DNA of 64,000 nucleotides from Ensifer sp. PDNC004 (lineage in GTDB: Bacteria; Pseudomonadota; Alphaproteobacteria; Rhizobiales; Rhizobiaceae). Below are positions 41,603 through 50,003 of the stretch, in pieces (within the stretch, counting starts at the first letter, position 1; every line of letters begins with the position of its first letter). The notes beneath the pieces were generated by a model. The model did not search any database, was not told the DNA's origin, and was given only the letters and a program-made list of their open reading frames with translations. The translations under genes were made by a program, and so were the position numbers. The DNA is taken from contig NZ_CP070352.1 in NCBI RefSeq assembly GCF_016919405.1, positions 496,001 through 560,000 on the forward strand, given 5' to 3'.

Positions 41603-44158
41603 TCAGCGGCGGCGGAAGCCACCGCCACCGTGGAACCCGCCACCTCCGTGGAAACCGCCTCCGCCGTGGAAGCCACCGCCGTCAAAGCCGCCGCTTCCGA
41701 AACCGCCAGGGCGGTCAAAGCCACCGGCGCCACCGGTCGGGAAGTTCAGCGGCCGCTGATCGAAGGACTGCCGCTCGAAGGTGCGCTGGTTGCCCAGCTG
41801 CCGGCCGATATTGTCGATAGCCAGATGATCAGGAGCGTGCTCGCGGGCAGCCCGTGCCGCACCCTGACCGGTCTGCTGGCGCGTCTCTATCCGCTGGTTG
41901 AGGTTTGCAGCCGCATCGGGATGGTTGGTTGAGAATTGCTCGCCCGCCTTGGTCCTGTCCTGGATCAAAGGCTTCTGGACCGGCTGCCATCCGTCGGGCG
42001 TATGCTTCTGCCATTGTCCGTCGTCGCGGCGATAGACGTTTCCGTCACGGCCGGCATAGACGTCGCCACCCTTGCCGCCGGCGACAAAGCCGTGGTTGCC
42101 GTCCGACGTGCGCCAATTGACGCCGGCGCCGTTGGCAGTCGAGCCGCCGCTGATGCGGGTAAAATCGGACCCGTGCTTGACGGCCGCCGTGCCCCAGCTG
42201 CCGTAAACGTTATGCCCTCCGCGGGCGATCGCCGCGTTGCCGGTGCGCGGATTGTAGGCGGCAACGAAGCCGCGGTCTCCGTTCGGCCCGTAGCCGACCG
42301 CGCCGCGAATATAGGTGCCCGTGCGCGGATTGTAGGCCGCACCGGCAGCAATGCCGCGATAGGGCCCGTAGGCATATCCATAACGGCCGAACGTGCCGAT
42401 GGCGGGGTTGTAGAAGGCGCCGACGCCATAGGTCACCGGGCGCGGATAATAGGGCCAGTAGCCGCCACCGGCCCAGCCGTAATCCCAGTAGTCGTCATAG
42501 TACCAGCCGGTGCCGTAGACGAAGGTGTCCCAGGCAAGATAGGCGCCGAGATAACCCATCGTATAGCCGAACCAGACCGCATCGGGCTCGGTATCATAGA
42601 TGCGCACATAGGTGGCATTGTAGATCGGCGACGACGGCGGGACGGTATAGATCTCGTCCGGCACCGCCTTCGCCACGGCGAATGGCCCGGTCGGTGCATC
42701 GCCGACGAACCACACCCCGTCCTTCAGCACGAAGTACTTGTCGCCGACCTTGATGACGGTCTCGTTGGTGTTGACCGCATAGGTCAGGGAGGTCCCGTCG
42801 ATCTTTTCGAACTTCGGGTCGCCGCTGTAGGCGACGTCCACGGTGACCGAACCGTCGAGGGCGACACGCGCCTTTTCGGGGATGCTGGCCTTCAGCCGTG
42901 CCTCTGCATTCTCGGAGGTGCCGGGAACGGATGAGCGCACCGTGTAGTAGGCCGCATCCTGCGGGATGTTCTGGAAGTCCTGCGGCAGTTTGGGTGTCGC
43001 AAAGGTCCAGGGCCCGTCGAGCGAAGTGCCCGCGAACCAGCGCCCGGATACGAGGATGTACCAGCTGCTATCGGCGTCACGGTAAAAGACGTCGCTCTCG
43101 GTGTTGGTCGCAACCTTGAGACCGGTGCCCGGAACCTGATCGAGTTTCGGCTCACCGTCGAAGGCGAGCAGTTCCGACGGCTTGTCCGAATAGATGACGT
43201 CGGGCGCGATCACCTTGTCCGCCTGCGGCGGGATCGCCGCCTTGGCATCCTTCCAGTTGTCGTCGTCGGGCAGCTTGCTAAGAATGTCGGGAAGCGATGC
43301 CGCAGGCTGCCATCCCGAGGAAATATCCTTGGACAGCAGCCATGACTTGTCGTTGCGCAGGTAGTAGGTCGCGTCGGCCTCGACCTTGAACAGGTCCCAA
43401 TTGGTGTTGACCGCGAAGGAGAGCCCCTCGACGCCCTTGACCGGGGCGAGCACGATCTTGCCGTCGGTCTGCACCAGGATTGCCGGCTTCTTGCTGACGA
43501 AGATCGGCGGCGCGTCGGCCTTCAGCCCCTCGACATTGCCGAGCCGCTGATAGGCGGCAAGGCTCGCCGTCAGCTTGTCCTCCGAAACGGTTATCGTCCC
43601 GACCGGCATCAGCTTGCCAACCTCAAGCGTCAGGTCCGCCAGCTCTTTGCGGTCGAGGACGGAGAAGTTGATCTCGGTCATCTTGATGTCGGAAACGACG
43701 ACCTGGCCCGACGCACTGTCGGCGTCGGTCTTGCCGGTAATGCCCACCACGCCGAAGATCGGCTCGGCGTCGTCGGACTGCTTGTATTCGGCGGCAATCA
43801 GCGCATCGAGTTCGGTGAAATCCTTCCAGGCGTTGATCTGCGGCTGGTAGAGCGTGATGGTCGCGCCACTGTCGGTCTTGTAGGCGCGCGGCCAGCCGAG
43901 CCCCTTGGGATCGGCATCGTCCAGGTACTTGCCGCTGACGAAGCCGTTCTGGCCGTTGAAGCTCACCGCGCACCAGGTGCCCGCATCGTCGCATTCCTTG
44001 ACATCGACCTCGGTTCCCTCGGCGATCGTGCCCAGGCTGTTGAAGCCGGTTCCCGGTCCTTCCCGGAAATTGACGGAGGCGCTCGTCGTCGCCGGCCCGG
44101 CCTGCGCCGGAACGGTGGCAATCGCGAAGAGGGTGAAAGCGAGCGTCAGTCTGCGCAT
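41603..44158 (-). CDS. Exported SH3-domain protein with Gly/His-rich repetitive tail
   Basis: An 851-residue secreted or periplasmic protein. Signal peptide MRRLTLAFTLFAIATVPAQA is followed by a bacterial SH3 domain (about 25-80, VNFREGPGTGFNSLG and WCAVSFNGQNGFVSGKYL). A large middle region contains repeats of the type (Y/F)AVNT.., WY(I/L)LVSGRWF and VWFVGDAPTGPF. The last third is rich in Tyr/Gly with YNPRTGTYIRGAVGYGPNG-type units, then GGFHGG repeats ending RRR. This resembles large proteobacterial proteins sometimes labelled carbohydrate-binding V/XII; the role is probably envelope or surface associated. ATG 44158 has GGAG upstream; longer frames are not supported. Its upstream region has a GTAAC-repeat motif. 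Confidence 0.75.
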   Translation of the reverse strand: MRRLTLAFTLFAIATVPAQAGPATTSASVNFREGPGTGFNSLGTIAEGTEVDVKECDDAGTWCAVSFNGQNGFVSGKYLDDADPKGLGWPRAYKTDSGATITLYQPQINAWKDFTELDALIAAEYKQSDDAEPIFGVVGITGKTDADSASGQVVVSDIKMTEINFSVLDRKELADLTLEVGKLMPVGTITVSEDKLTASLAAYQRLGNVEGLKADAPPIFVSKKPAILVQTDGKIVLAPVKGVEGLSFAVNTNWDLFKVEADATYYLRNDKSWLLSKDISSGWQPAASLPDILSKLPDDDNWKDAKAAIPPQADKVIAPDVIYSDKPSELLAFDGEPKLDQVPGTGLKVATNTESDVFYRDADSSWYILVSGRWFAGTSLDGPWTFATPKLPQDFQNIPQDAAYYTVRSSVPGTSENAEARLKASIPEKARVALDGSVTVDVAYSGDPKFEKIDGTSLTYAVNTNETVIKVGDKYFVLKDGVWFVGDAPTGPFAVAKAVPDEIYTVPPSSPIYNATYVRIYDTEPDAVWFGYTMGYLGAYLAWDTFVYGTGWYYDDYWDYGWAGGGYWPYYPRPVTYGVGAFYNPAIGTFGRYGYAYGPYRGIAAGAAYNPRTGTYIRGAVGYGPNGDRGFVAAYNPRTGNAAIARGGHNVYGSWGTAAVKHGSDFTRISGGSTANGAGVNWRTSDGNHGFVAGGKGGDVYAGRDGNVYRRDDGQWQKHTPDGWQPVQKPLIQDRTKAGEQFSTNHPDAAANLNQRIETRQQTGQGAARAAREHAPDHLAIDNIGRQLGNQRTFERQSFDQRPLNFPTGGAGGFDRPGGFGSGGFDGGGFHGGGGFHGGGGFHGGGGFRRR
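41615..41690 (-). repeat. GGFHGG-coding tandem repeat at gene end
   Basis: About four imperfect units of 15-18 bases encode GGGFHG-type residues at the extreme C-terminus of the SH3 protein. Such repeats can expand or contract by slippage and the His residues could bind metal. Confidence 0.6.
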
Positions 44159-44585
44159 GAACGGTTCTCCGAGATCCCGGGCGGCCCGACGCGCGCCCGC
44201 AACGACTGAAGCCGAACCTGACGCCGGAACCGGTTGAGCCATAAGCATCTTTGCCCGCTGCCGTAGCGCAAGTACGTAACAGTAACGGCGACCGTAACGG
44301 GTCAGCGAGACGGTGGATGCGACTGCGCGGAGTGTGTCGCAGCATACGCCCGGCACGGAAGCGATTCGGAGCGCCGCAGGGGCGCATGCCGTTCACCGCC
44401 CCTTACGGCCCTTCAGGTCGCCCGCTTCTGTCCCGATCGCGACGGTCGCTATCCCGTCTCCCCGGACAAAATCATCAAAGCGTCGCAAATCTTTGTGTTT
44501 TAGCCCGTAGTGATTGCATAGAGTCATTTATTCAAGCAAACTCATATGCATGATTTGACCACTCCTACGTGCGGAGGAAATACAA
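44159..44585. promoter_or_regulatory. 427-base divergent region with GTAAC-repeat motif
   Basis: No supported gene. The left part contains the repeat motif near 44270; the right part from about 44480 is AT-rich and should hold the promoter of the HTH gene that starts at 44586. An open frame running from 44251 across the region lacks a ribosome binding site and similarity. Confidence 0.5.
44270..44287 (+). promoter_or_regulatory. GTAAC direct-repeat motif, copy A
   Basis: AAGTACGTAACAGTAACG, with two GTAAC words at a six-base period and a third GTAAC at 44294-44298. It begins 112 bases upstream of the SH3 protein gene and its AAG end faces that gene. Copy B is identical over 17 bases, and copies C and D differ slightly. 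The layout suits a response-regulator site. Confidence 0.55.
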
Positions 44586-45041
44586 GTGAACACGAAAGCC
44601 CCCAGCCAGATCGATGTCTTTGTCGGTTCCCGCGTCAGGATGCGTCGGTTGATGGCCGGACTGAGCCAGGAGAAGCTGGCCGACGGTCTCGGGATCACAT
44701 TCCAGCAGGTACAGAAGTACGAAAAAGGCACCAACCGCATTGGCGCGAGCCGTCTGCAGGCGATCGCCGATATCCTCGGCGTGCACCCGAGCTTCTTCTT
44801 TCAGGAAGGTGAAGACCCGGCCGGCGCACGCAGCGGTGCGGGCGACACCACGCGCGAACCGAGCGAAATCTCGTCCTTCGTTTCGTCGAAGGAAGGCATT
44901 GCGCTCAACCGCGCTTTCCTGAAGATCACGGACCCGGTGCTGCGCAAGAAGATCATCTCGCTGGTGGCAGCGGTTGCCCAGACGCCGGAGACCGAGACCG
45001 CCCGCTCAAGCGCGAGCCACGCTCAGGACCTGCACGGCTAA
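44586..45041 (+). CDS. XRE-family HTH transcriptional regulator
   Basis: A 151-residue DNA-binding protein. Residues 12-67 form an HTH_3 domain (VGSRVRMRRLMAGLSQEKLADGLGITFQQVQKYEKG), and the rest is helical. The type is common in rhizobia, usually as SinR-like regulators. The GTG start has GGAGGA seven bases upstream. The SARP/TPR regulator gene starts 42 bases downstream and the predicted RiPP genes follow, so it may belong to the same transcript, but the family is too common for that to be firm. Confidence 0.85.
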   Translation: MNTKAPSQIDVFVGSRVRMRRLMAGLSQEKLADGLGITFQQVQKYEKGTNRIGASRLQAIADILGVHPSFFFQEGEDPAGARSGAGDTTREPSEISSFVSSKEGIALNRAFLKITDPVLRKKIISLVAAVAQTPETETARSSASHAQDLHG

Positions 45042-45083
45042 ACACCCGCGCCCGACAGGCCAGCGCCCGACAGGAATGACCGG

Positions 45084-46955
45084 ATGACATTCAGACTGCA
45101 GACCCTCGGGCGCTTGCGGCTCGTCGATAACGGCGGGCGTGAGGTAGCGTTTCCCGAAAAGGGTCTGCTGATCCTGTGTCATCTGATCGTCGACGGCCAC
45201 AGCGAGCAGTCCAGAAACGATATCGCCAAACTCCTTTGGGACGAGATCGTCCCGAGCCAGGCCTTCGTCAATCTGCGCAAGACGATCTCCCGCATCAGCG
45301 CGCGCCAGGAAGAACTCGGCTGTCATTTTCTGAGTTTCTCGCCATCGTCCGTGCGCCTCGACGCCAGCCGGCTCAAAAGCGACGTCGATGCCATCGGGCG
45401 CGAGGCCGGCGATCCGCTTTCGCGCCTCCAGTGGGCGGTCGAAACGTTCCAGGAAGACTTCCTCAAGGACCTGAAGTCCCAAGGCCAAGCGCTGCATGGC
45501 TGGATCGAGCGGCAGCGTGGCGAGCACATGGCGCTGCTGCGCGAAAGCCTGCTGCTCGCAGCAGCGGAGGCGACGAACAACCATCGCAAGCTGGTCAAGG
45601 CGGCAGCGACCCGTCTGCTCGAGCGCAACCCGCTCGACGAGGACGTGCGCAAGATCCTGACCCAGGCGTTTCAGCTCGAGGGCAACCATCTGGAGGCGCG
45701 GGCCGTCTCGAATAACGGCGGCGTGATCACGATCGGCAGGCCGGAATTGCGATCGGTCTCGACGATAATCGCGCCCACGTCGGACGCGGTCGTCGATACG
45801 CGCCCGCCGCGCGTCGTCCTTCTGCCGCCGAACAACGGCGCGATCGACAGTCCTGCAACACAATTTGCAAGCGCCCTGATCGAGGACGTGACGATCGGAC
45901 TTTGCGCGCTTCGCTCGGTTTCGGTGATCGCGCCCTACACGGCCGCGCAGATCAGCCTGCAGGCCGACAAGGCCAACACCTACCAGAAGCATGCCATCAG
46001 CTACATTCTCGACACGCGCCTCACCGACGAAGGCAGCCGGCTGACGCTCTTCACGCAATTGATCTTCTTTGCCAATGACGAGGTGATCTGGGCCGACCGT
46101 TTCAATCTCGACGGCGACGGCTTGATGGCCTCACGGCGGGAAATCGCCCGCCAGATCGCGCTGGCGATCGCCAACCAGGTGGAGCGCAACGAGGCGCATC
46201 GCCAGACCTTTGAGACGAATGTCGGTTCCTACCGCAACTTCCTGCTCGGCCAGCGCTATCTCAAGCAGCTCAACCTTCCGGAGGTACGGCGCGCCCGCAA
46301 GAGTTTCCGCGAAGCGCTCTACCAGAACGGCGACTTCGCGCCGGCGATGAGCGGACTGGCCCGCAGCTACTTCGTCGAATGGCTGCTGACGGCCCGTGGC
46401 GACGCCGAATTGCTGGCGCTTGCGGAACGGCATGCGCGCGATGCGGTTGTGGCCGACGACACGCTGGCGACGGGCTACCGCGAGCTTGGCGTCGTCAAGC
46501 TCTACTTGAGACAGTTCGACGAGAGCATGGAATACCATGACAAGGCGGAGGCGCTGAGCCCTCAGCACGCCAACGTGATCGCGAGCTATGCCGACACGCT
46601 GGTGCAGGCCTCCCGCCCTGAAGGCGGCCTGCGCAAGATCCAGGCAGCAATCGATCTCAACCCGATTGCGCCGGACGAATATTTCTGGACCGCGGCCGGA
46701 GCCAGCTACTCGCTTGGCCAGTATGAGCAGGCGATCGCCTATATCGAGCGCATGCGCGATCCGACCCCTGCCGACCGCCTGGCGGCGGCAAGTTGGGGCA
46801 TGCTCGGCAACCGGAAAAAAGCACGCCAGTTCGTCCGCAAGACTTTCGACGTGCATCCGGACTTTGATCTCGACAAGTGGATGACGATCGTTCCCTTTAG
46901 GGAAGAATGGCAGCGCGTTCATTATTGCGAGGGTCTGCGCAAGGCAGGCTTCTGA
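45084..46955 (+). CDS. SARP/BTAD-like winged-helix regulator with TPR domain
   Basis: A 623-residue protein without membrane segments. Residues 1-100 form an OmpR/SARP-like winged helix (FRLQTLGRLRLVDNGGREVAFPEKG, then RNDIAKLLWDE), 100-220 a helical BTAD-like region, 250-370 a domain seen in rhizobial TPR regulators (VVLLPPNNG, FASALIEDVTIGLCALRSVSVIAPY), and 390-600 TPR repeats. AGGA lies eight bases before the ATG at 45084. It ends 32 bases before the candidate precursor gene, so it is a strong candidate for cluster-linked control, as SARP proteins often activate adjacent biosynthetic genes. Confidence 0.78.
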   Translation: MTFRLQTLGRLRLVDNGGREVAFPEKGLLILCHLIVDGHSEQSRNDIAKLLWDEIVPSQAFVNLRKTISRISARQEELGCHFLSFSPSSVRLDASRLKSDVDAIGREAGDPLSRLQWAVETFQEDFLKDLKSQGQALHGWIERQRGEHMALLRESLLLAAAEATNNHRKLVKAAATRLLERNPLDEDVRKILTQAFQLEGNHLEARAVSNNGGVITIGRPELRSVSTIIAPTSDAVVDTRPPRVVLLPPNNGAIDSPATQFASALIEDVTIGLCALRSVSVIAPYTAAQISLQADKANTYQKHAISYILDTRLTDEGSRLTLFTQLIFFANDEVIWADRFNLDGDGLMASRREIARQIALAIANQVERNEAHRQTFETNVGSYRNFLLGQRYLKQLNLPEVRRARKSFREALYQNGDFAPAMSGLARSYFVEWLLTARGDAELLALAERHARDAVVADDTLATGYRELGVVKLYLRQFDESMEYHDKAEALSPQHANVIASYADTLVQASRPEGGLRKIQAAIDLNPIAPDEYFWTAAGASYSLGQYEQAIAYIERMRDPTPADRLAAASWGMLGNRKKARQFVRKTFDVHPDFDLDKWMTIVPFREEWQRVHYCEGLRKAGF

Positions 46956-46987
46956 TTTCTTACATCAGCAACGGCCAGGAGGGGAAA

Positions 46988-47209
46988 ATGGCAAAAGTAG
47001 TGGTGATCGGTTTGGCGGACGACAACCGCCTTTGGGTCGCGGATCTGGATGCGGGCACGGTTACGCAGATTGCGGCGCCGACGCAGGGACCGCTGGCTGC
47101 GGCCAACGACCTGCGCAACAACAGTGGGGCCATGGTGCACAAGGGCGTCAATCTCGCCGTCGTTGCGGCCTCGTCCGGCTCCGTTTCCGGCGGGTTCATG
47201 GACGGCTAG
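46988..47209 (+). CDS. Candidate RiPP precursor peptide
   Basis: A 73-residue peptide starting MAKVVVIGLADDNRLW and ending SSGSVSGGFMDG. AGGAGGGG sits three bases before the ATG, one of the strongest ribosome binding sites in the window. It lies 32 bases after the regulator and seven bases before the YcaO start, where TfuA-YcaO systems often carry their substrate. The N-terminal part would be the leader and the Ser/Gly-rich C-terminus the core. It lacks Cys, so azoline formation from Cys is impossible; backbone thioamidation or Ser/Thr-derived rings remain possible. Precursor status is inferred from position and size. Confidence 0.6.
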   Translation: MAKVVVIGLADDNRLWVADLDAGTVTQIAAPTQGPLAAANDLRNNSGAMVHKGVNLAVVAASSGSVSGGFMDG

Positions 47210-47216
47210 TCCACGC

Positions 47217-48464
47217 GTGGCACAAGCCGCTGAAACCGGCCGGCCGTCGGACGAGCATTCCAGCCGTCCGGCGGCCGGCGCGTTTTGCTATAGCGATCGC
47301 GCCTGCCCGCCCGAAGAAACATTCCGGCGGATCGAGGCATACTTGCCGGCGCTCGGCGTCACCCGGCTTGCGCGACTGACGGGCCTCGACCGGATCGGCA
47401 TCCCGGTGTGGAGCGCCGTATCGCCCAACGCCCGATCGATCGTCATCAACCAGGGAAAAGGCATCACCGACATCGACGCCAAGGTTTCGGCGGCCATGGA
47501 GGCGATCGAGCGCGCAGTGGCCTGCGCACCGTCGGCCGCGACAAGAACGGCCACCAGCCGGGCTCTTTTCGAAACAGGCGACCGAACATTGCATCTGCCG
47601 GGGCTCATCGCGGCGGGGCAAGGGGACCTTCAGGACGACGAAACCATCGACTGGCTCCGGGGCTTCGACCTCTTTGACCGCGCAACCACCTGGGTTCCGC
47701 GCGAAGCGGCGATCCTCGACCGCACGATCGTCGGCTGTCGCTACTGGCAATCCTCCGACGGCCTGGCGTCGGGCAACACCGAGACCGAGGCGATCCTGCA
47801 CGGCTTGCTCGAGCGCATCGAGCGCGACGCCGAAACGCTGTGGCGAATGCTGCCGCTGAGCGGCAAGCACCGCGGTTGCGTCGATCCGGGAAGCTTCGAG
47901 GATCCCGCTCTCGACGGGCTCGCGGAACGGATCTCCGCCGCGGGCCTGGACCTGCGCCTCTTCGACATGACGAGCGACGTCGGCATTCCCTGCTATGCCG
48001 CGACCCTTGCAGAAGCAGGCATTCTGTCGGCCAGGCAGCCGCGCTATCACGACGTCACCATCGGGCACGGCGCCCATCCGGTCGCGCGGCGCGCCGCCAT
48101 CCGTGCGGTGACGGAGGCTGCCCAGTCGCGGCTCACCTATATCAGCGGCGCCCGCGACGACGTCTTTCCGGAAACCTTCACCCGCGACCTTCCCGAGGAA
48201 ACGCGAGGCCTGTTTGCCGCCGCGCCGCTCAGGAAAAGCTTAGCGGCGCCAGATGCCCCGGCCGGGCCGAAGGCGCTGCTCGATGACGTCGTGCAGCGGC
48301 TCGAAGCGGCCGGCATCCAAACGGTTGTCGTCGTTCCGCTGATGGAAGGCGTTGCGCCTTTCTCCGTGGTCAAGGTCATCGTTCCGGCCCTTGAAAATCC
48401 CGACGGTCTGCGCAAGCGCCGTTTCGGCGAACGGGCGCTCGCGCGCGCGCTGGAGGCCAGATGA
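47217..48464 (+). CDS. YcaO-domain peptide-modifying enzyme
   Basis: A 415-residue ATP-dependent YcaO enzyme. The ATP/Mg-binding segments are intact: SAAMEAIER (91-99), EAILHGLLERIERDA (191-205) and AVTEAAQSRLTYISGARDD (297-315). VVKVIVPALENP near the C-terminus is usual for the family, but the Pro-rich tail of azoline-forming YcaOs is missing, so this fits the TfuA-dependent class, which can install thioamides. The GTG at 47217 is the first sensible start after the peptide gene; upstream frame sequence overlaps that gene. The stop overlaps the TfuA start by four bases. Confidence 0.9.
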   Translation: MAQAAETGRPSDEHSSRPAAGAFCYSDRACPPEETFRRIEAYLPALGVTRLARLTGLDRIGIPVWSAVSPNARSIVINQGKGITDIDAKVSAAMEAIERAVACAPSAATRTATSRALFETGDRTLHLPGLIAAGQGDLQDDETIDWLRGFDLFDRATTWVPREAAILDRTIVGCRYWQSSDGLASGNTETEAILHGLLERIERDAETLWRMLPLSGKHRGCVDPGSFEDPALDGLAERISAAGLDLRLFDMTSDVGIPCYAATLAEAGILSARQPRYHDVTIGHGAHPVARRAAIRAVTEAAQSRLTYISGARDDVFPETFTRDLPEETRGLFAAAPLRKSLAAPDAPAGPKALLDDVVQRLEAAGIQTVVVVPLMEGVAPFSVVKVIVPALENPDGLRKRRFGERALARALEAR

Positions 48465-49186
48465 ACGTCGTCTTTGTCGGCCCGACCCTGCCGGACATAC
48501 CAAACGCCGCGGACAAGAGCGTTCTCGTCCTCCCGCCCGCCGTCCAGGGCGACGTGCTGCGCGCTGTTGAGGACGGCGCAACCGCGATCGGGCTAATCGA
48601 CGGCAACTTCGAGAATGTCGCGCCCGTCTGGCACAAGGAAATCCTCTATGCCCTGTCGAGAGGCGTGCAGGTCTTCGGCGCGGCCAGCATAGGCGCGCTG
48701 CGGGCGGCAGAATGCGCGCCCTACGGCATGGTCGGCATTGGCGAGGTCTACCGACAATACGCCGAGGGCGAGCGTGTGGACGACGCCGATGTTGCGCTGA
48801 TCCACGGCCCCGCCGAACTCGGCTATCTGCCGTTGACGCTACCGCTGGTCAATGTCGATGCGACGCTCAGGCGCCTTTCGCAGAGCCACGCCCTTGCCTC
48901 CGAGTTCATCGCGTTGATCGGCGCGACGGCGTCCGCCATGTTCTACAAGGAGCGCAACTGGGCGAGCATCGTCGCGCGCGTGGCGCTTCCGGCGGGCACG
49001 GACCGCGCCCGTCTCGTTGCTCTGCTCGCGCGTGAATACGTCGACCAGAAGGGCATCGACGCGGGACATTTGCTGGACGTACTGCGACATGCGCCGACCC
49101 AACGAACGGTTGCACCGCAAAGCTGGAGATTCAATTCTACCAGCATGTGGAAGAGGTTGTTCGGTCAACCTGACGCTTCATCTTAA
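48461..49186 (+). CDS. tfuA: TfuA-like protein
   Basis: A 241-residue protein with the TfuA core: FVGPTLPDIP at the start, GLIDGNFENVAPVWHKEILYAL, then GAASIGALRAAECAPYGMVGIGEVY and DDADVALIHGP. TfuA was first tied to trifolitoxin production in Rhizobium and is the partner of YcaO in thioamidation systems. The ATG overlaps the YcaO stop (ATGA), so both are made in a fixed ratio. No separate sulfur donor, ThiF-like protein, protease or exporter is encoded next to it. Confidence 0.9.
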   Translation: MNVVFVGPTLPDIPNAADKSVLVLPPAVQGDVLRAVEDGATAIGLIDGNFENVAPVWHKEILYALSRGVQVFGAASIGALRAAECAPYGMVGIGEVYRQYAEGERVDDADVALIHGPAELGYLPLTLPLVNVDATLRRLSQSHALASEFIALIGATASAMFYKERNWASIVARVALPAGTDRARLVALLAREYVDQKGIDAGHLLDVLRHAPTQRTVAPQSWRFNSTSMWKRLFGQPDASS

Positions 49187-49212
49187 GGGTGTGGTTTTCA
49201 GATACAACGTGT

Positions 49213-49265
49213 GTCACGCTCATGTCACGCGCACTCCCGCCAAGTCACGCTATGATTGGTCACGC
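49213..49265 (+). promoter_or_regulatory. Four GTCACGC direct repeats
   Basis: GTCACGC occurs at 49213, 49224, 49244 and 49259, all on the same strand, in the short gap between the tfuA stop and the 78-residue protein gene. Spacings are 11, 20 and 15 bases; the first two are near whole helical turns. This looks like an array of operator half-sites, or possibly a short repeat without function. Confidence 0.45.
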
Positions 49266-49305
49266 TGGGCTGGGCCTTTGGGTCCAATGGAAGCTGGGGA
49301 AAATC

Positions 49306-49542
49306 ATGCTATCTTCATTTGCTGTACCGGTCGAACCGGAAGACAAGGAAAAGGAGCTCTTGGCACTGGCTCGTCTCGTCACCTATGCACGCGACTCCGC
49401 CAAGACCCTCAACGTCGAAGGCGTGCAATACTGCCTCGAACTCGCGCTCGCATCGCTGCTCAAGGAAGCCGAAGACTGCGGCAGCCAGAGAGCACATCTG
49501 ACCAACGAGCTGCTGACGCGCCCGAGCCTCGGTCGCTGCTAA
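49306..49542 (+). CDS. Small helical protein, unknown function
   Basis: A 78-residue protein (MLSSFAVPVEPEDKEKELL) with a mostly helical, mildly charged sequence, two Cys, and no signal or membrane segment. I chose the ATG at 49306, which has a purine-rich GGGGA site upstream, over the longer frame that starts at 49189. It is separated from tfuA by 119 bases with four GTCACGC repeats and may be independently controlled. Immunity or accessory function for the RiPP locus is only a guess by position; similar short regulators of unknown role occur in rhizobia. Confidence 0.55.
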   Translation: MLSSFAVPVEPEDKEKELLALARLVTYARDSAKTLNVEGVQYCLELALASLLKEAEDCGSQRAHLTNELLTRPSLGRC

Positions 49543-50003
49543 GTTCCACGCCGCTTCTGGGATTGCCGTCATCCGGCGATTGGTCTGCCTCCGCGAACCT
49601 TTAGTTTTGCGGATAAGCGGGCATGGCCTCGATGACGCCGACAACCGGATAGCCCCGTTTTGCCAAAGGCGAAGCGGGGTCGCCGCCGTTGTTCGACCCG
49701 CGGTGGCCCCTCCCGGCGCTTCCCCGCGAGCGGATTTGGTCGCCTCAGCGATCACTCTCTCGCACCGCATGAGTCAGCCCCCCAAGAATTCGGAAAACAA
49801 ACGCCGGGACGGATATGCCCCGCAAACCAGTTCCGTTCGAAAGCCCGCTTCGCGCTTTCGTTGAAATTTAGTCCATAATTTCCATAGACAATATTGAGTG
49901 AACGAGCCACCTCCGGTTAGGCTTCTCCCATCATGTGCGAACCGGCGCAGGGCCCTTGTCCGAGCGACTGCCCCGAGCGCCCGAACGACCAAGGGAGACC
50001 AGC
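49543..50003. other. 461-base gap
   Basis: No supported gene. There is an inverted repeat, CGAAAGC (49838-49844) and GCTTTCG (49854-49860), followed by an AT-rich tract to about 49905 that is the likely promoter of the oxygenase operon. The left part is GC-rich with open frames that show no ribosome binding site. Confidence 0.4.

Noticed and set aside
49838..49860. Inverted repeat CGAAAGC/GCTTTCG in the gap before the oxygenase gene
   Set aside because: The position does not fit the end of any gene closely and the T-tract after it is broken; recorded in the gap note only.
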